In this document: positions 1 through 5,243 of the stretch, in pieces | How positions within the stretch are numbered: the stretch's first letter is position 1 | How the letters are laid out: every line of letters starts with the position of its first letter | Source: Ramlibacter sp. | Lineage (GTDB): Bacteria > Pseudomonadota > Gammaproteobacteria > Burkholderiales > Burkholderiaceae_C | Assembly (NCBI GenBank): GCA_025351615.1 | Contig: JANXVP010000324.1 | Span: 1 to 5,243, forward strand | DNA: 5,243 nucleotides | Reading direction: 5' to 3' | Notes under the pieces: generated by a model | What the model was told of the DNA's origin: nothing | Database searches by the model: none | What the model saw: the letters and a program-made list of their open reading frames with translations, nothing else | Translations under genes and position numbers: made by a program

Positions 1-30
1 GTGGTTGGTGAGGGCGGCGATCGGTGTCAT
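1..30 (-). CDS. Possible divergent gene, first ten codons only (partial, runs off left edge)
   Basis: On the minus strand an ATG at 30-28 opens ten codons without a stop up to the window edge, reading MTPIAALTNH. An AGGA lies six bases upstream of this ATG (plus-strand positions 37-40), which is a good ribosome binding site and the main support. The gene would be divergent from egtB, with the 228 bases between them acting as a shared control region. The 'LTNH' ending recalls the N-terminus of YqgE/AlgH proteins, which often start with an LTNHFLIA-like stretch. Ten residues cannot establish that, so no product is assigned. An alternative in-frame-independent ATG lies at 55-53, in another frame. 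Confidence 0.3.
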   Translation of the reverse strand, partial: MTPIAALTNH

Positions 31-83
31 GCAGTGTCCTGGAAGGTTCAGGCATGCTAGCCAGATCGCTGCGGCCGCCGGGT

Positions 84-141
84 TGCGCAGGTGACAGCCG
101 GGCGGCGCCGACCGGGCGGCCCGGCGCGCAAGGCCTGCGCA
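84..141. repeat. Cluster of short inverted and direct repeats (possible operator region)
   Basis: TGCGCAGG at 84-91 is matched as an inverted repeat by CCTGCGCA at 134-141. Between them CCGGGCGGC occurs twice in direct orientation (98-106 and 112-120). The second copy is part of a perfect palindrome, CCGGGC-G-GCCCGG, at 112-124. The cluster lies just upstream of the candidate -10 box. That position would suit a regulator binding site, but short repeats of this composition also arise by chance in GC-rich DNA. No known operator was recognised. Confidence 0.25.
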
Positions 142-158
142 CAAATCTGTTTTGCTTG

Positions 159-167
159 TGCTGTAAT
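159..167 (+). promoter_or_regulatory. Candidate extended -10 promoter element for the egtB operon
   Basis: TGCTGTAAT at 159-167 combines an extended -10 TG dinucleotide (159-160), one spacer base and a TGTAAT hexamer (162-167) that matches TATAAT at five of six positions. It lies in the only AT-richer part of the leader. No good -35 hexamer is found at 16-18 bases upstream, which is tolerable for an extended -10 promoter. Transcription would begin near 174 and give a leader of about 85 bases before the egtB start. This is pattern matching only. Confidence 0.3.
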
Positions 168-243
168 CATTGGGAAACGGGACTCGAACATTGGGCCGGG
201 ACGCGCGCATCACGCAGTGCCACCGCCCCGCCATCCAGACCAC

Positions 244-249
244 AAGGGA
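244..249 (+). promoter_or_regulatory. Ribosome binding site that fixes the egtB start
   Basis: AAGGGA lies nine bases before the ATG at 259. The same frame stays open upstream to an ATG at 91, but that start has no comparable site, and the upstream residues have no resemblance to EgtB proteins. The site therefore argues for 259 as the true start. Confidence 0.6.
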
Positions 250-258
250 ATTTCGCCG

Positions 259-1518
259 ATGTCCGCGATACCGATTTCTGCTGCCACTGCTGCAGACATG
301 TGTTGGCGCTCCGCGCTGGCCGTGCGTTACGGGCAGGTGCGCCGACACAGCCTGGAATTGGCCGCGCCGCTGTCGGCTGAAGACCAGGGCGTGCAGTCGA
401 TGGCCGACGCCAGCCCGACCAAGTGGCACCTGGCCCATGCCAGCTGGTTTTTCGAGGCCGTCGTGCTTGGGCCTTATGTAGCCGGCTACCGGCCGTTCGA
501 CGAACGGTTTTTGCGACTCTTCAATTCCTATTATGAATCGCTCGGACCACGTCATCCGCGGCCGCATCGCGGGCTGTTGACGCGCCCCGGCCTGGACGAG
601 GTCCGCGGCTACCGCACCCATGTCGACGCGGCGATGCAGGACTTCATTGCCGGTGCGGATGACGGCGCCTGGCAGGCCGCCGCGCCGCTGGTCGAACTGG
701 GACTGAACCATGAGCAACAGCACCAGGAGCTGATCCTGACCGACATCCTGCATGCGCTGTCGTGCAATCCGCTGCTGCCGGCGTATGCGCACGCAGAAGC
801 CCCGGCGCTCCGCCTGGCGACCGCCGATCCGCCCATGCGCTGGCTGGTGCGGCCGGGCGGCATCCGTCACGTCGGCCATGGCGGGGATGCCTTTGCATTC
901 GACAACGAGACGCCCCGGCACCAGGTTCTGCTGCAGCCCTATCGCATCAGCGACCGGCTGGTGACCTGTGGCGAGTTCGCCCAGTTCGTCGCCGACGGCG
1001 GTTACCGCGACCCTGCGCTGTGGCTCTCGGATGGCTGGACCGCGGTGCAGGCTGGTGGCTGGCAGCACCCCGCGTACTGGATCCGGCCCGAGGACCCGCG
1101 CGCGCCCGCGTCGCAGTGGCAGGTCTTCGGGCTGCACGGCGCACTGCCGCTCGACGACGCGGCCGTGGTGTCGCAGCTGAGTTTCTACGAGGCCGCGGCT
1201 TACGCCGAATGGGCGGGCGCGCGGCTACCCACCGAGTTCGAATGGGAAGCCGCGTTCGACGCGCCAGGCATCGCGCAAATGACCGGACAGGTCTGGCAAT
1301 GGACCCGGTCCTCCTATGACCCGTACCCGGGCTTTCGCCCGATGGCCGGGGCCGTCAGCGAATACAACGGCAAGTTCATGGTGGGGCAGGTGGTGCTGCG
1401 CGGCGGCAGCAGCGCGACCCCGCCCGGTCACAGCCGGCCGACCTACCGCAATTTCTTTCCGCCGGCCGCGCGCTGGCAATTCTCGGGCCTGCGGCTGGCG
1501 AAGGACGGCGCATGTTGA
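259..1518 (+). CDS. egtB: EgtB, hercynine oxygenase / ergothioneine sulfoxide synthase
   Basis: A non-haem iron enzyme of 419 residues. It uses O2 to couple hercynine (histidine betaine) to a cysteine-type thiol, forming the C-S bond and sulfoxide of the ergothioneine precursor in the cytoplasm. Residues about 15-165 form the DinB-like helical domain. Its probable facial iron ligands are His60 (in WHLAH), His151 and His155 (in NHEQQHQEL). The stretch LFNSYYESLG near residue 87 is typical of non-mycobacterial EgtB. Residues about 195-415 form the formylglycine-generating-enzyme/sulfatase-modifying domain, with FDNETPRH (214-221), LPTEFEWE (323-330), VWQWT (345-349), YPGF (356-359), RGGSSAT (381-387) and YRNFFPP (396-402). 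Length is normal for EgtB, and the methyltransferase domain of OvoA is absent, so ovothiol synthase is unlikely. The thiol substrate (cysteine or gamma-glutamylcysteine) cannot be decided by eye. The gene overlaps egtD by seven bases. Confidence 0.93.
   Translation: MSAIPISAATAADMCWRSALAVRYGQVRRHSLELAAPLSAEDQGVQSMADASPTKWHLAHASWFFEAVVLGPYVAGYRPFDERFLRLFNSYYESLGPRHPRPHRGLLTRPGLDEVRGYRTHVDAAMQDFIAGADDGAWQAAAPLVELGLNHEQQHQELILTDILHALSCNPLLPAYAHAEAPALRLATADPPMRWLVRPGGIRHVGHGGDAFAFDNETPRHQVLLQPYRISDRLVTCGEFAQFVADGGYRDPALWLSDGWTAVQAGGWQHPAYWIRPEDPRAPASQWQVFGLHGALPLDDAAVVSQLSFYEAAAYAEWAGARLPTEFEWEAAFDAPGIAQMTGQVWQWTRSSYDPYPGFRPMAGAVSEYNGKFMVGQVVLRGGSSATPPGHSRPTYRNFFPPAARWQFSGLRLAKDGAC
1500..1505 (+). 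promoter_or_regulatory. egtD ribosome binding site inside the egtB coding end
   Basis: GAAGGA lies six bases before the egtD ATG at 1512, within the last codons of egtB. It supports 1512 over the later in-frame ATGs at 1572 and 1608, and implies coupled translation of the two genes. Confidence 0.6.
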
Positions 1519-2510
1519 GCAGCAGGATTGTCGCCCCGGGTGCGGCTGACGACGCGCGCGCCTCCCAGGGGATGCAGGGGGCGGCAGCGGGCGAGTTTGG
1601 ATCGGACATGGCGCGGGCCTTGTCGTCGAGTCCACGGAGCATTTCCCCGAAATATTTTTACGATGCGCGCGGCTCGCAGCTGTTCGACCGGATCTGCGAA
1701 TTGCCCGAGTACTACCCGACCCGGACCGAACTCGACATCCTGCGCATCCATGCCGGCGAGATCGCTTCCCGGGTGGGCCCGTCGGCGGAGATCGTTGAGT
1801 TCGGCGCCGGCTCCTGCGCCAAGGTGCGGCTGCTGCTCGATGCGATGGACCGGCCGGCGCGCTACCTGCCGATCGATATTTCGGGCGACCACCTCGCTGC
1901 ATCCGCCGCGGAACTGCGCATGCAGTATCCGGCCCTGGATGTCCAACCGGTGGTCGCCGACTACACGCGCAGGCTGTTGCTGCCGGCGCAACTGCGGGAC
2001 GCGGGCCAGCGGGTCGGATTTTTCCCCGGCTCGACCATCGGCAACTTCACCCCGCAGGAAGCCCTGCATTTCCTCGAGGTCACCGGCCAGGTGCTGCGCG
2101 GCGGCGCCTTGCTGCTTGGCGCCGACCTGGTCAAGGATCCGGCCGTGCTGCACGCGGCTTACAACGATGGCGAAGGTGTCACCGCGGACTTCAACCTGAA
2201 TCTTCTGGCCCGCGCCAACCGCGAGCTGGGGGCCAACTTCGTGCTGGACCAGTTCGCGCACAGCGCCTTCTACAATGCTCCGCTGCGGCGCATCGAGATG
2301 CACCTGGTCAGCCGCTGTCGCCAGCAGGTAACGCTGGCCGGCCGCTCGCACGCTTTCGAGGAAGGCGAGACCCTGCACACCGAGAATTCGTACAAGTTCA
2401 CGGTCGACGGCCTGCGTGAGATGGCGGTGCGCGCGGGATTTCGCCCTGGGCCCGTCTGGACCGACCCGCAACGCATGTTCAGCCTGCACTGGCTGCATGC
2501 ACCACACTGA
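1512..2510 (+). CDS. egtD: EgtD, L-histidine N(alpha)-methyltransferase
   Basis: A 332-residue S-adenosylmethionine-dependent enzyme that trimethylates the alpha-amino group of histidine to give hercynine, the substrate of EgtB. The family signatures appear in order: KYFYDARGSQLF (47-58), LPEYYPTRTE (64-73), the SAM-binding FGAGSCAKV (97-105), PIDIS with Asp122, VADY (148-151), FFPGSTIGNF (170-179), YNDGEGVTADFN (217-228) and TENSYKF (290-296). By comparison with the mycobacterial enzyme, Tyr67, Asn178, Tyr217, Glu291 and Ser293 should form the histidine pocket. All are present, so the enzyme looks intact. Length is usual for the family. The first 40 residues are poorly conserved in type and probably flexible. 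The start is chosen from the ribosome binding site and the ATGTTGA overlap with the egtB stop. Confidence 0.95.
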   Translation: MLSSRIVAPGAADDARASQGMQGAAAGEFGSDMARALSSSPRSISPKYFYDARGSQLFDRICELPEYYPTRTELDILRIHAGEIASRVGPSAEIVEFGAGSCAKVRLLLDAMDRPARYLPIDISGDHLAASAAELRMQYPALDVQPVVADYTRRLLLPAQLRDAGQRVGFFPGSTIGNFTPQEALHFLEVTGQVLRGGALLLGADLVKDPAVLHAAYNDGEGVTADFNLNLLARANRELGANFVLDQFAHSAFYNAPLRRIEMHLVSRCRQQVTLAGRSHAFEEGETLHTENSYKFTVDGLREMAVRAGFRPGPVWTDPQRMFSLHWLHAPH

Positions 2511-2519
2511 ACACCCATT

Positions 2520-2524
2520 GGGAG
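2520..2524 (+). promoter_or_regulatory. Strong ribosome binding site of the DUF427 gene
   Basis: GGGAG lies seven bases before the ATG at 2532, in the 21-base gap after egtD. It is among the best such sites in the window and suggests this small protein is made efficiently. Confidence 0.55.
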
Positions 2525-2531
2525 ACGAGAG

Positions 2532-2813
2532 ATGAAAGCCATCTGGAACGGCGCCGTGATCGCGCAGAGCGACGACCTTGTGGTTGTCGAAGGCAACCAG
2601 TATTTTCCGCAGAGCGCGCTGAACCGCGATTACGTCACCTTCAGCAACCACAAGACCAGCTGCCCCTGGAAAGGGCAGGCCAGCTACTACTCGCTGATGG
2701 TCGACGGCGAGATGAACACCGATGCCGCCTGGTACTACGCCGACCCCAAGCCCGAGGCCGACCTGATCAAGGGCCGGGTGGCGTTCTGGAAGGGCGTCAA
2801 GATCGAAGCGTGA
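2532..2813 (+). CDS. DUF427 domain protein, function unknown
   Basis: A 93-residue protein made of a single DUF427 domain. The signatures of that family are visible: WNG (5-7) followed by IAQSD, VEGNQYFP (19-26), TSCPWKGQASYYSL (42-55) with Cys44 and Trp46, AAWYY (65-69) followed by DPKPEA, and VAFWKGV (83-89). There is no signal peptide, membrane segment or recognisable catalytic triad, so it should be a small soluble cytoplasmic beta-rich protein. No biochemical function is known to me for the family. It starts 21 bases after egtD and ends 13 bases before the flavin reductase, so it is almost certainly co-transcribed with both. Cys44 is its only cysteine and lies in the most conserved motif, which makes it a possible thiol or ligand-binding residue; that is inference. 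Confidence 0.88.
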   Translation: MKAIWNGAVIAQSDDLVVVEGNQYFPQSALNRDYVTFSNHKTSCPWKGQASYYSLMVDGEMNTDAAWYYADPKPEADLIKGRVAFWKGVKIEA

Positions 2814-2826
2814 AAGCGAGCACTCC

Positions 2827-4233
2827 ATGGCAAAAACGATCGAAGTCGACGCGGTCCTCATCGGGACCGGTCAGGCCGCTCCCGCGCTGGCGGTAGCGCT
2901 GGCCCAGCGCGGCGAAAAAGTGGCGCTGGTCGAAGGCGGTCTGGTCGGCGGCTCCTGCGTGAATGTGGGCTGCACGCCGACCAAGACCTTGCGCAAGAGC
3001 GCGCGCGTTGCTTATCTCGCCCGGCATGCCGCCGAATTCGGCGTTCGCATCGGCAGCGTCGAAGTGGACTTTGCCGCGGCGATGGAACGGATGCAGGCCG
3101 GGGTGGACGCAGCGCGCCGCGGCCTGGAGCAATGGATCGCCGGCGAGCCCAACATCGCGCTGCTGCGCGGCTGGGGCGCTTTCACCGGAAAGGCACAAGG
3201 CCGCCCTGGATTCGAACTGAAGGTGGGTGAACAACGCGTGCACGCCGATCGCGTGTACCTGAACACGGGCACGCGCGCCTTCATCCCGCCAATTCCGGGC
3301 ATCGACACCGTGCCTCACCTGGACAATGTCAGCCTGCTGAAGCTGCGCAGCCTTCCCGCGCATCTCGTCATCCTCGGCGGCAGCTACATCGGGCTGGAGA
3401 TGGGCCAGATCTTCCGCCGCCTGGGCAGCGATGTGACGGTGATCGAAACCGCGCCGCGCATCATCGCTCGCGAAGACCCGGAAATCTCCGCGGCAATTGC
3501 GGCGATGCTGGGTGACGAGGGAGTGACCGTGTTGGCCGGCAATCCGGTGGAGCGCATCGAGAAGTCGGATGCCGGCGTCGCAGTGCAGCTTGCCGGGCGC
3601 AGGATCGAAGGCTCGCACCTGCTGGTCGCGACCGGGCGGCTGCCCAATACCGGCTTGCTGCAACTCGACACTGTGGGGGTGAAGACCGATGAGCGCGGTT
3701 TCGTGCCGACCAACGGCCGGCTGGAAACCAATGTGCCCGGCATCTGGGCGCTGGGCGACATTAACCTGCGCGGGGCTTTCACCCACACCAGCTACCAGGA
3801 TCACGAGATCGTGCTGGCGAATCATCAGAGCCGTTGCGGCTCGCATGAAAACGCTTCGCGCACGGCGGACGGGCGGGTCCCCACCTACGCCATGTTCACC
3901 GACCCGCCACTGGGCCGGGTCGGGCTGTCCGAAGCCCAGGCGCGCAAGTCAGGCCGCACGATGCGGATGGTGGTCTGGCCCATGAGCAAGGTCAGCCGCG
4001 CGATTGAAGAGGGTGAGACCTCGGGCCTGATCAAACTGCTGGTCGATGCGCAGGACGATCGCGTCGTCGGAGCCGCGGTGCTCGGGATCAACGCAGACGA
4101 AGTCGTCCAGGTGATCAGCAACTTCATGGCGACCGGTGCCAGCTACCACATGCTGCAGCAGGCGTTGCCGATTCATCCCACGGTCAGCGAATTCCTGCCG
4201 TTCCTGCTCGGCAAGCTGCAGCCCCTGGTGTAG
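2827..4233 (+). CDS. FAD-dependent pyridine nucleotide-disulfide oxidoreductase, MerA/lipoamide dehydrogenase-like
   Basis: A 468-residue class I flavin disulfide reductase, cytoplasmic. The FAD-binding GTGQAA (13-18) is followed by Glu36 at the strand end. The redox-active pair Cys44/Cys49 lies in GGSCVNVGCTPTK (41-53). The NAD(P)-binding GGSYIGLE (184-191) is followed by Glu207 in VTVIETAP, an acidic residue that usually favours NADH over NADPH. The second FAD motif is WALGD (307-311). The C-terminal dimerisation domain carries the active-site His450/Glu455 of HPTVSE. Databases commonly label such proteins mercuric reductase. However, the N-terminal metal-binding NmerA domain and the C-terminal cysteine pair of true MerA are both absent: the only other cysteine is Cys337. 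No mer genes are nearby. The true substrate is unknown. Its place in an ergothioneine operon suggests a thiol-redox role. The start has a weak GAG (2818-2820) as its only ribosome site. Confidence 0.9.
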   Translation: MAKTIEVDAVLIGTGQAAPALAVALAQRGEKVALVEGGLVGGSCVNVGCTPTKTLRKSARVAYLARHAAEFGVRIGSVEVDFAAAMERMQAGVDAARRGLEQWIAGEPNIALLRGWGAFTGKAQGRPGFELKVGEQRVHADRVYLNTGTRAFIPPIPGIDTVPHLDNVSLLKLRSLPAHLVILGGSYIGLEMGQIFRRLGSDVTVIETAPRIIAREDPEISAAIAAMLGDEGVTVLAGNPVERIEKSDAGVAVQLAGRRIEGSHLLVATGRLPNTGLLQLDTVGVKTDERGFVPTNGRLETNVPGIWALGDINLRGAFTHTSYQDHEIVLANHQSRCGSHENASRTADGRVPTYAMFTDPPLGRVGLSEAQARKSGRTMRMVVWPMSKVSRAIEEGETSGLIKLLVDAQDDRVVGAAVLGINADEVVQVISNFMATGASYHMLQQALPIHPTVSEFLPFLLGKLQPLV

Positions 4234-4258
4234 AGCCGCAGCTTGCCAAGCTTGCCGC

Positions 4259-4990
4259 ATGAATTTTTCGCCACCATTCACACTGCCGGGTCGGCTCGAC
4301 GGACAGTTGCGCGACCATGGCTACGCTGTGCTGAGCCCGGAGTCGGTGTCGGCGCTGGCCGGTGTGGCGCTGGCCGGGCTCGATGCATTGCGGCCGGCCT
4401 GGGACGACCTGCCGCCGGATGACTACCTCAGGGATGGCGGCCGCTACCGGCGCCGCCGTCATTCGTGCTTTGTCGCCGACCACGGCGAGCTGTTGCAGGT
4501 GCCGCACCGCGCCCACTGGCAGCCGGTGGAATACAACGCACTGCACGGCGGCATGGAGCGCTGGTTCGCACCGGTCGAGCCGCTGACTGTTGCAACGCCC
4601 GCATGGCAAATGTTGATCGTCGCGCTGGCGCACATCAGTTCGCAGCTGAAGGGCCGGCGACCGTGGTACGTCGAAGCGCACCAGTTTCGAATCGACACCA
4701 CCGATGGCATCGGCCGTCCCACGCCCGAGGGCGCGCACCGTGACGGCGTCGACGTGGTGGCAGTGTTGCTGGTCGGGCGTGCAGGCATCAAGGGCGGCGA
4801 GACGCGGGTGTTCGAATCCAATGGCCCCGCGGGCCAGCGCTTCACGCTGACCGAGCCCTGGAGCCTGCTGCTGCTGGACGACGAGCGGGTGGTGCATGAA
4901 ACGACACCGATCCAGCCACTGGCGCAGGGCGGGCATCGCGACACGCTGGTCGTCACGCTGCGGGCGAACGCCTTTCAGAGCGCTGCATGA
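4259..4990 (+). CDS. 2-oxoglutarate/Fe(II) dioxygenase-like protein (2OG-Fe_Oxy_2 family)
   Basis: A 243-residue protein resembling the bacterial 2OG-Fe dioxygenases that include free amino acid hydroxylases such as isoleucine 4-hydroxylase. The iron triad is visible as His160 and Asp162 in GAHRDGVD (158-165) and His213 in VVHETTPI (211-218). Arg227 in GHRDTLVVT (225-233) is the expected 2-oxoglutarate anchor. Other family-like stretches are RYRRRRHSCF (62-71) and YVEAHQFRI (137-145). No signal peptide or membrane segment is seen. The ATG at 4259 is the only methionine start after the reductase stop; no Shine-Dalgarno sequence precedes it, so expression may depend on coupling across the 25-base gap. 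The same frame is open further upstream to 4136, but that part overlaps the reductase and reads as shadow sequence. Substrate is unknown: a free amino acid is the family precedent, while an ergothioneine-related betaine is speculation. Confidence 0.85.
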   Translation: MNFSPPFTLPGRLDGQLRDHGYAVLSPESVSALAGVALAGLDALRPAWDDLPPDDYLRDGGRYRRRRHSCFVADHGELLQVPHRAHWQPVEYNALHGGMERWFAPVEPLTVATPAWQMLIVALAHISSQLKGRRPWYVEAHQFRIDTTDGIGRPTPEGAHRDGVDVVAVLLVGRAGIKGGETRVFESNGPAGQRFTLTEPWSLLLLDDERVVHETTPIQPLAQGGHRDTLVVTLRANAFQSAA

Positions 4991-4999
4991 CGCCCGCCG

Positions 5000-5243
5000 T
5001 CAGTCGCGGATGTCGGCGACCGGATTGGCGCCGAAATCGGGACGCGCCAGGACGGCGAGCACTCTGGCCGCCGCATCCTGCGGCGACGCGAGGGCGCCTT
5101 TGTCCTTGAGCCCGATGAAGTTGTCGATGTCGGGGAATTGTTTGCTGTCGGCGCTGCGCAGCTGCACCTGCATGTCGGTGTCGATCACGCCGGGGGCCAG
5201 CGAACAGATGCTGGCGCCGTTCGGCCGGCCGGCTTCCTCCAGC
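5000..5243 (-). CDS. Short-chain dehydrogenase/reductase, C-terminal part (partial)
   Basis: The minus-strand frame is open from the right edge to a TGA at 5002-5000, giving the last 80 residues of a protein. Just inside the edge it reads ICSLAPGVIDTDMQVQLR, the conserved PG-x-x-x-T segment that follows the catalytic YxxxK in short-chain dehydrogenases. After it come FIGLKDKGAL and SPQDAAARVLAVL, as in the C-terminal substrate lid and last helices of the sepiapterin/benzil reductase-like subgroup. The catalytic Ser-Tyr-Lys and the cofactor-binding glycine motif lie outside the window, so activity and cofactor cannot be judged. A GTG at 5188-5186 is an internal valine codon, not a start. The gene is convergent with the dioxygenase, with nine bases between the stops, and so does not belong to the ergothioneine operon. 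Confidence 0.82.
   Translation of the reverse strand, partial: LEEAGRPNGASICSLAPGVIDTDMQVQLRSADSKQFPDIDNFIGLKDKGALASPQDAAARVLAVLARPDFGANPVADIRD

Larger units (their letters stand above)
31..258. other. Intergenic region upstream of egtB
   Basis: About 230 bases carry no convincing gene. Open frames here lack ribosome binding sites and read as arginine/alanine/proline-rich translations of GC-rich DNA. The left half (about 60-140) is very GC-rich with several short inverted and direct repeats. The middle (141-175) is clearly AT-richer and is the likeliest place for a promoter. The final part is the probable 5' leader of the egtB mRNA. No tRNA, riboswitch or attachment site was recognised. Confidence 0.6.

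Noticed and set aside
165..200. GGGACTCGAAC resembling a tRNA T-arm on the minus strand
   Set aside because: The flanking bases do not form the five-pair T stem, and no acceptor stem, anticodon arm or CCA end can be built.
91..258. Upstream extension of the egtB frame to an ATG at 91
   Set aside because: The added 56 residues do not look like EgtB, and the repeat cluster and candidate promoter lie inside them. The ATG at 259 has a good ribosome binding site.
259..1518. Ovothiol synthase OvoA
   Set aside because: OvoA is a longer single protein with a C-terminal methyltransferase domain. This protein ends after the sulfatase-modifying domain and is paired with an intact EgtD.
1443..2861. Long minus-strand open frame of 472 codons opposite egtD and the DUF427 gene
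   Set aside because: It lies antisense to two genes with clear family motifs, and its translation matches no family I recognise. Such long antisense frames are common in GC-rich coding DNA.
2797..3846. Minus-strand open frame of 349 codons opposite the flavin reductase
   Set aside because: It covers the FAD, redox and NAD motifs of a well-supported gene and has no recognisable domain; it is a compositional shadow.
2827..4233. Mercury resistance gene merA
   Set aside because: NmerA and the C-terminal cysteine pair are missing, and there is no merR, merT or merP nearby. Only the general superfamily is supported.
4241..4256. GCTTG-C-CAAGC hairpin and repeated GCTTGCC before the dioxygenase gene
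   Set aside because: A one-base loop cannot form a stable hairpin and there is no T-tract. The repeat is too short to mean anything.
1..5243. Mobile elements, CRISPR arrays, integrase or transposase genes
   Set aside because: No terminal inverted repeats, regularly spaced repeats, or transposase or recombinase motifs were seen on either strand.

Overview
The window is GC-rich, densely coded bacterial DNA. It fits a high-GC proteobacterium, probably gamma or beta; this is inferred from gene content and codon style and cannot be placed further by eye. Four genes are recognisable at family level on the plus strand and one more is a domain of unknown function. All five lie head to tail at 259-4990. 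The 3' end of a convergent gene fills the right edge, and a possible divergent gene start sits at the left edge.

Layout: 1-30 may hold the first ten codons of a minus-strand gene. Positions 31-258 are non-coding and carry a GC-rich block of short repeats (84-141), then an AT-richer stretch with a candidate extended -10 box, then the ribosome binding site of the first gene. egtB (259-1518) encodes the iron-dependent sulfoxide synthase of ergothioneine biosynthesis. It overlaps egtD (1512-2510), the histidine trimethyltransferase, by 7 bases. After 21 bases comes a 93-residue DUF427 protein (2532-2813). After 13 bases comes a flavin disulfide reductase of the lipoamide dehydrogenase/mercuric reductase superfamily (2827-4233). 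After 25 bases comes a 2-oxoglutarate/Fe(II) dioxygenase-like protein (4259-4990). Nine bases later, on the opposite strand, is the C-terminus of a short-chain dehydrogenase (5000-5243).

How the genes may work together: EgtD makes hercynine from histidine and S-adenosylmethionine. EgtB joins hercynine to a cysteine-type thiol using O2, giving the sulfoxide precursor of ergothioneine. The C-S lyase that finishes the pathway (EgtE), and EgtA and EgtC of the mycobacterial route, are absent from the window. In their place the apparent operon carries a DUF427 protein, a two-cysteine flavin reductase and a dioxygenase. The most interesting idea here is that these three form an accessory module for recycling or modifying ergothioneine. 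That rests on gene order only and is a hypothesis.
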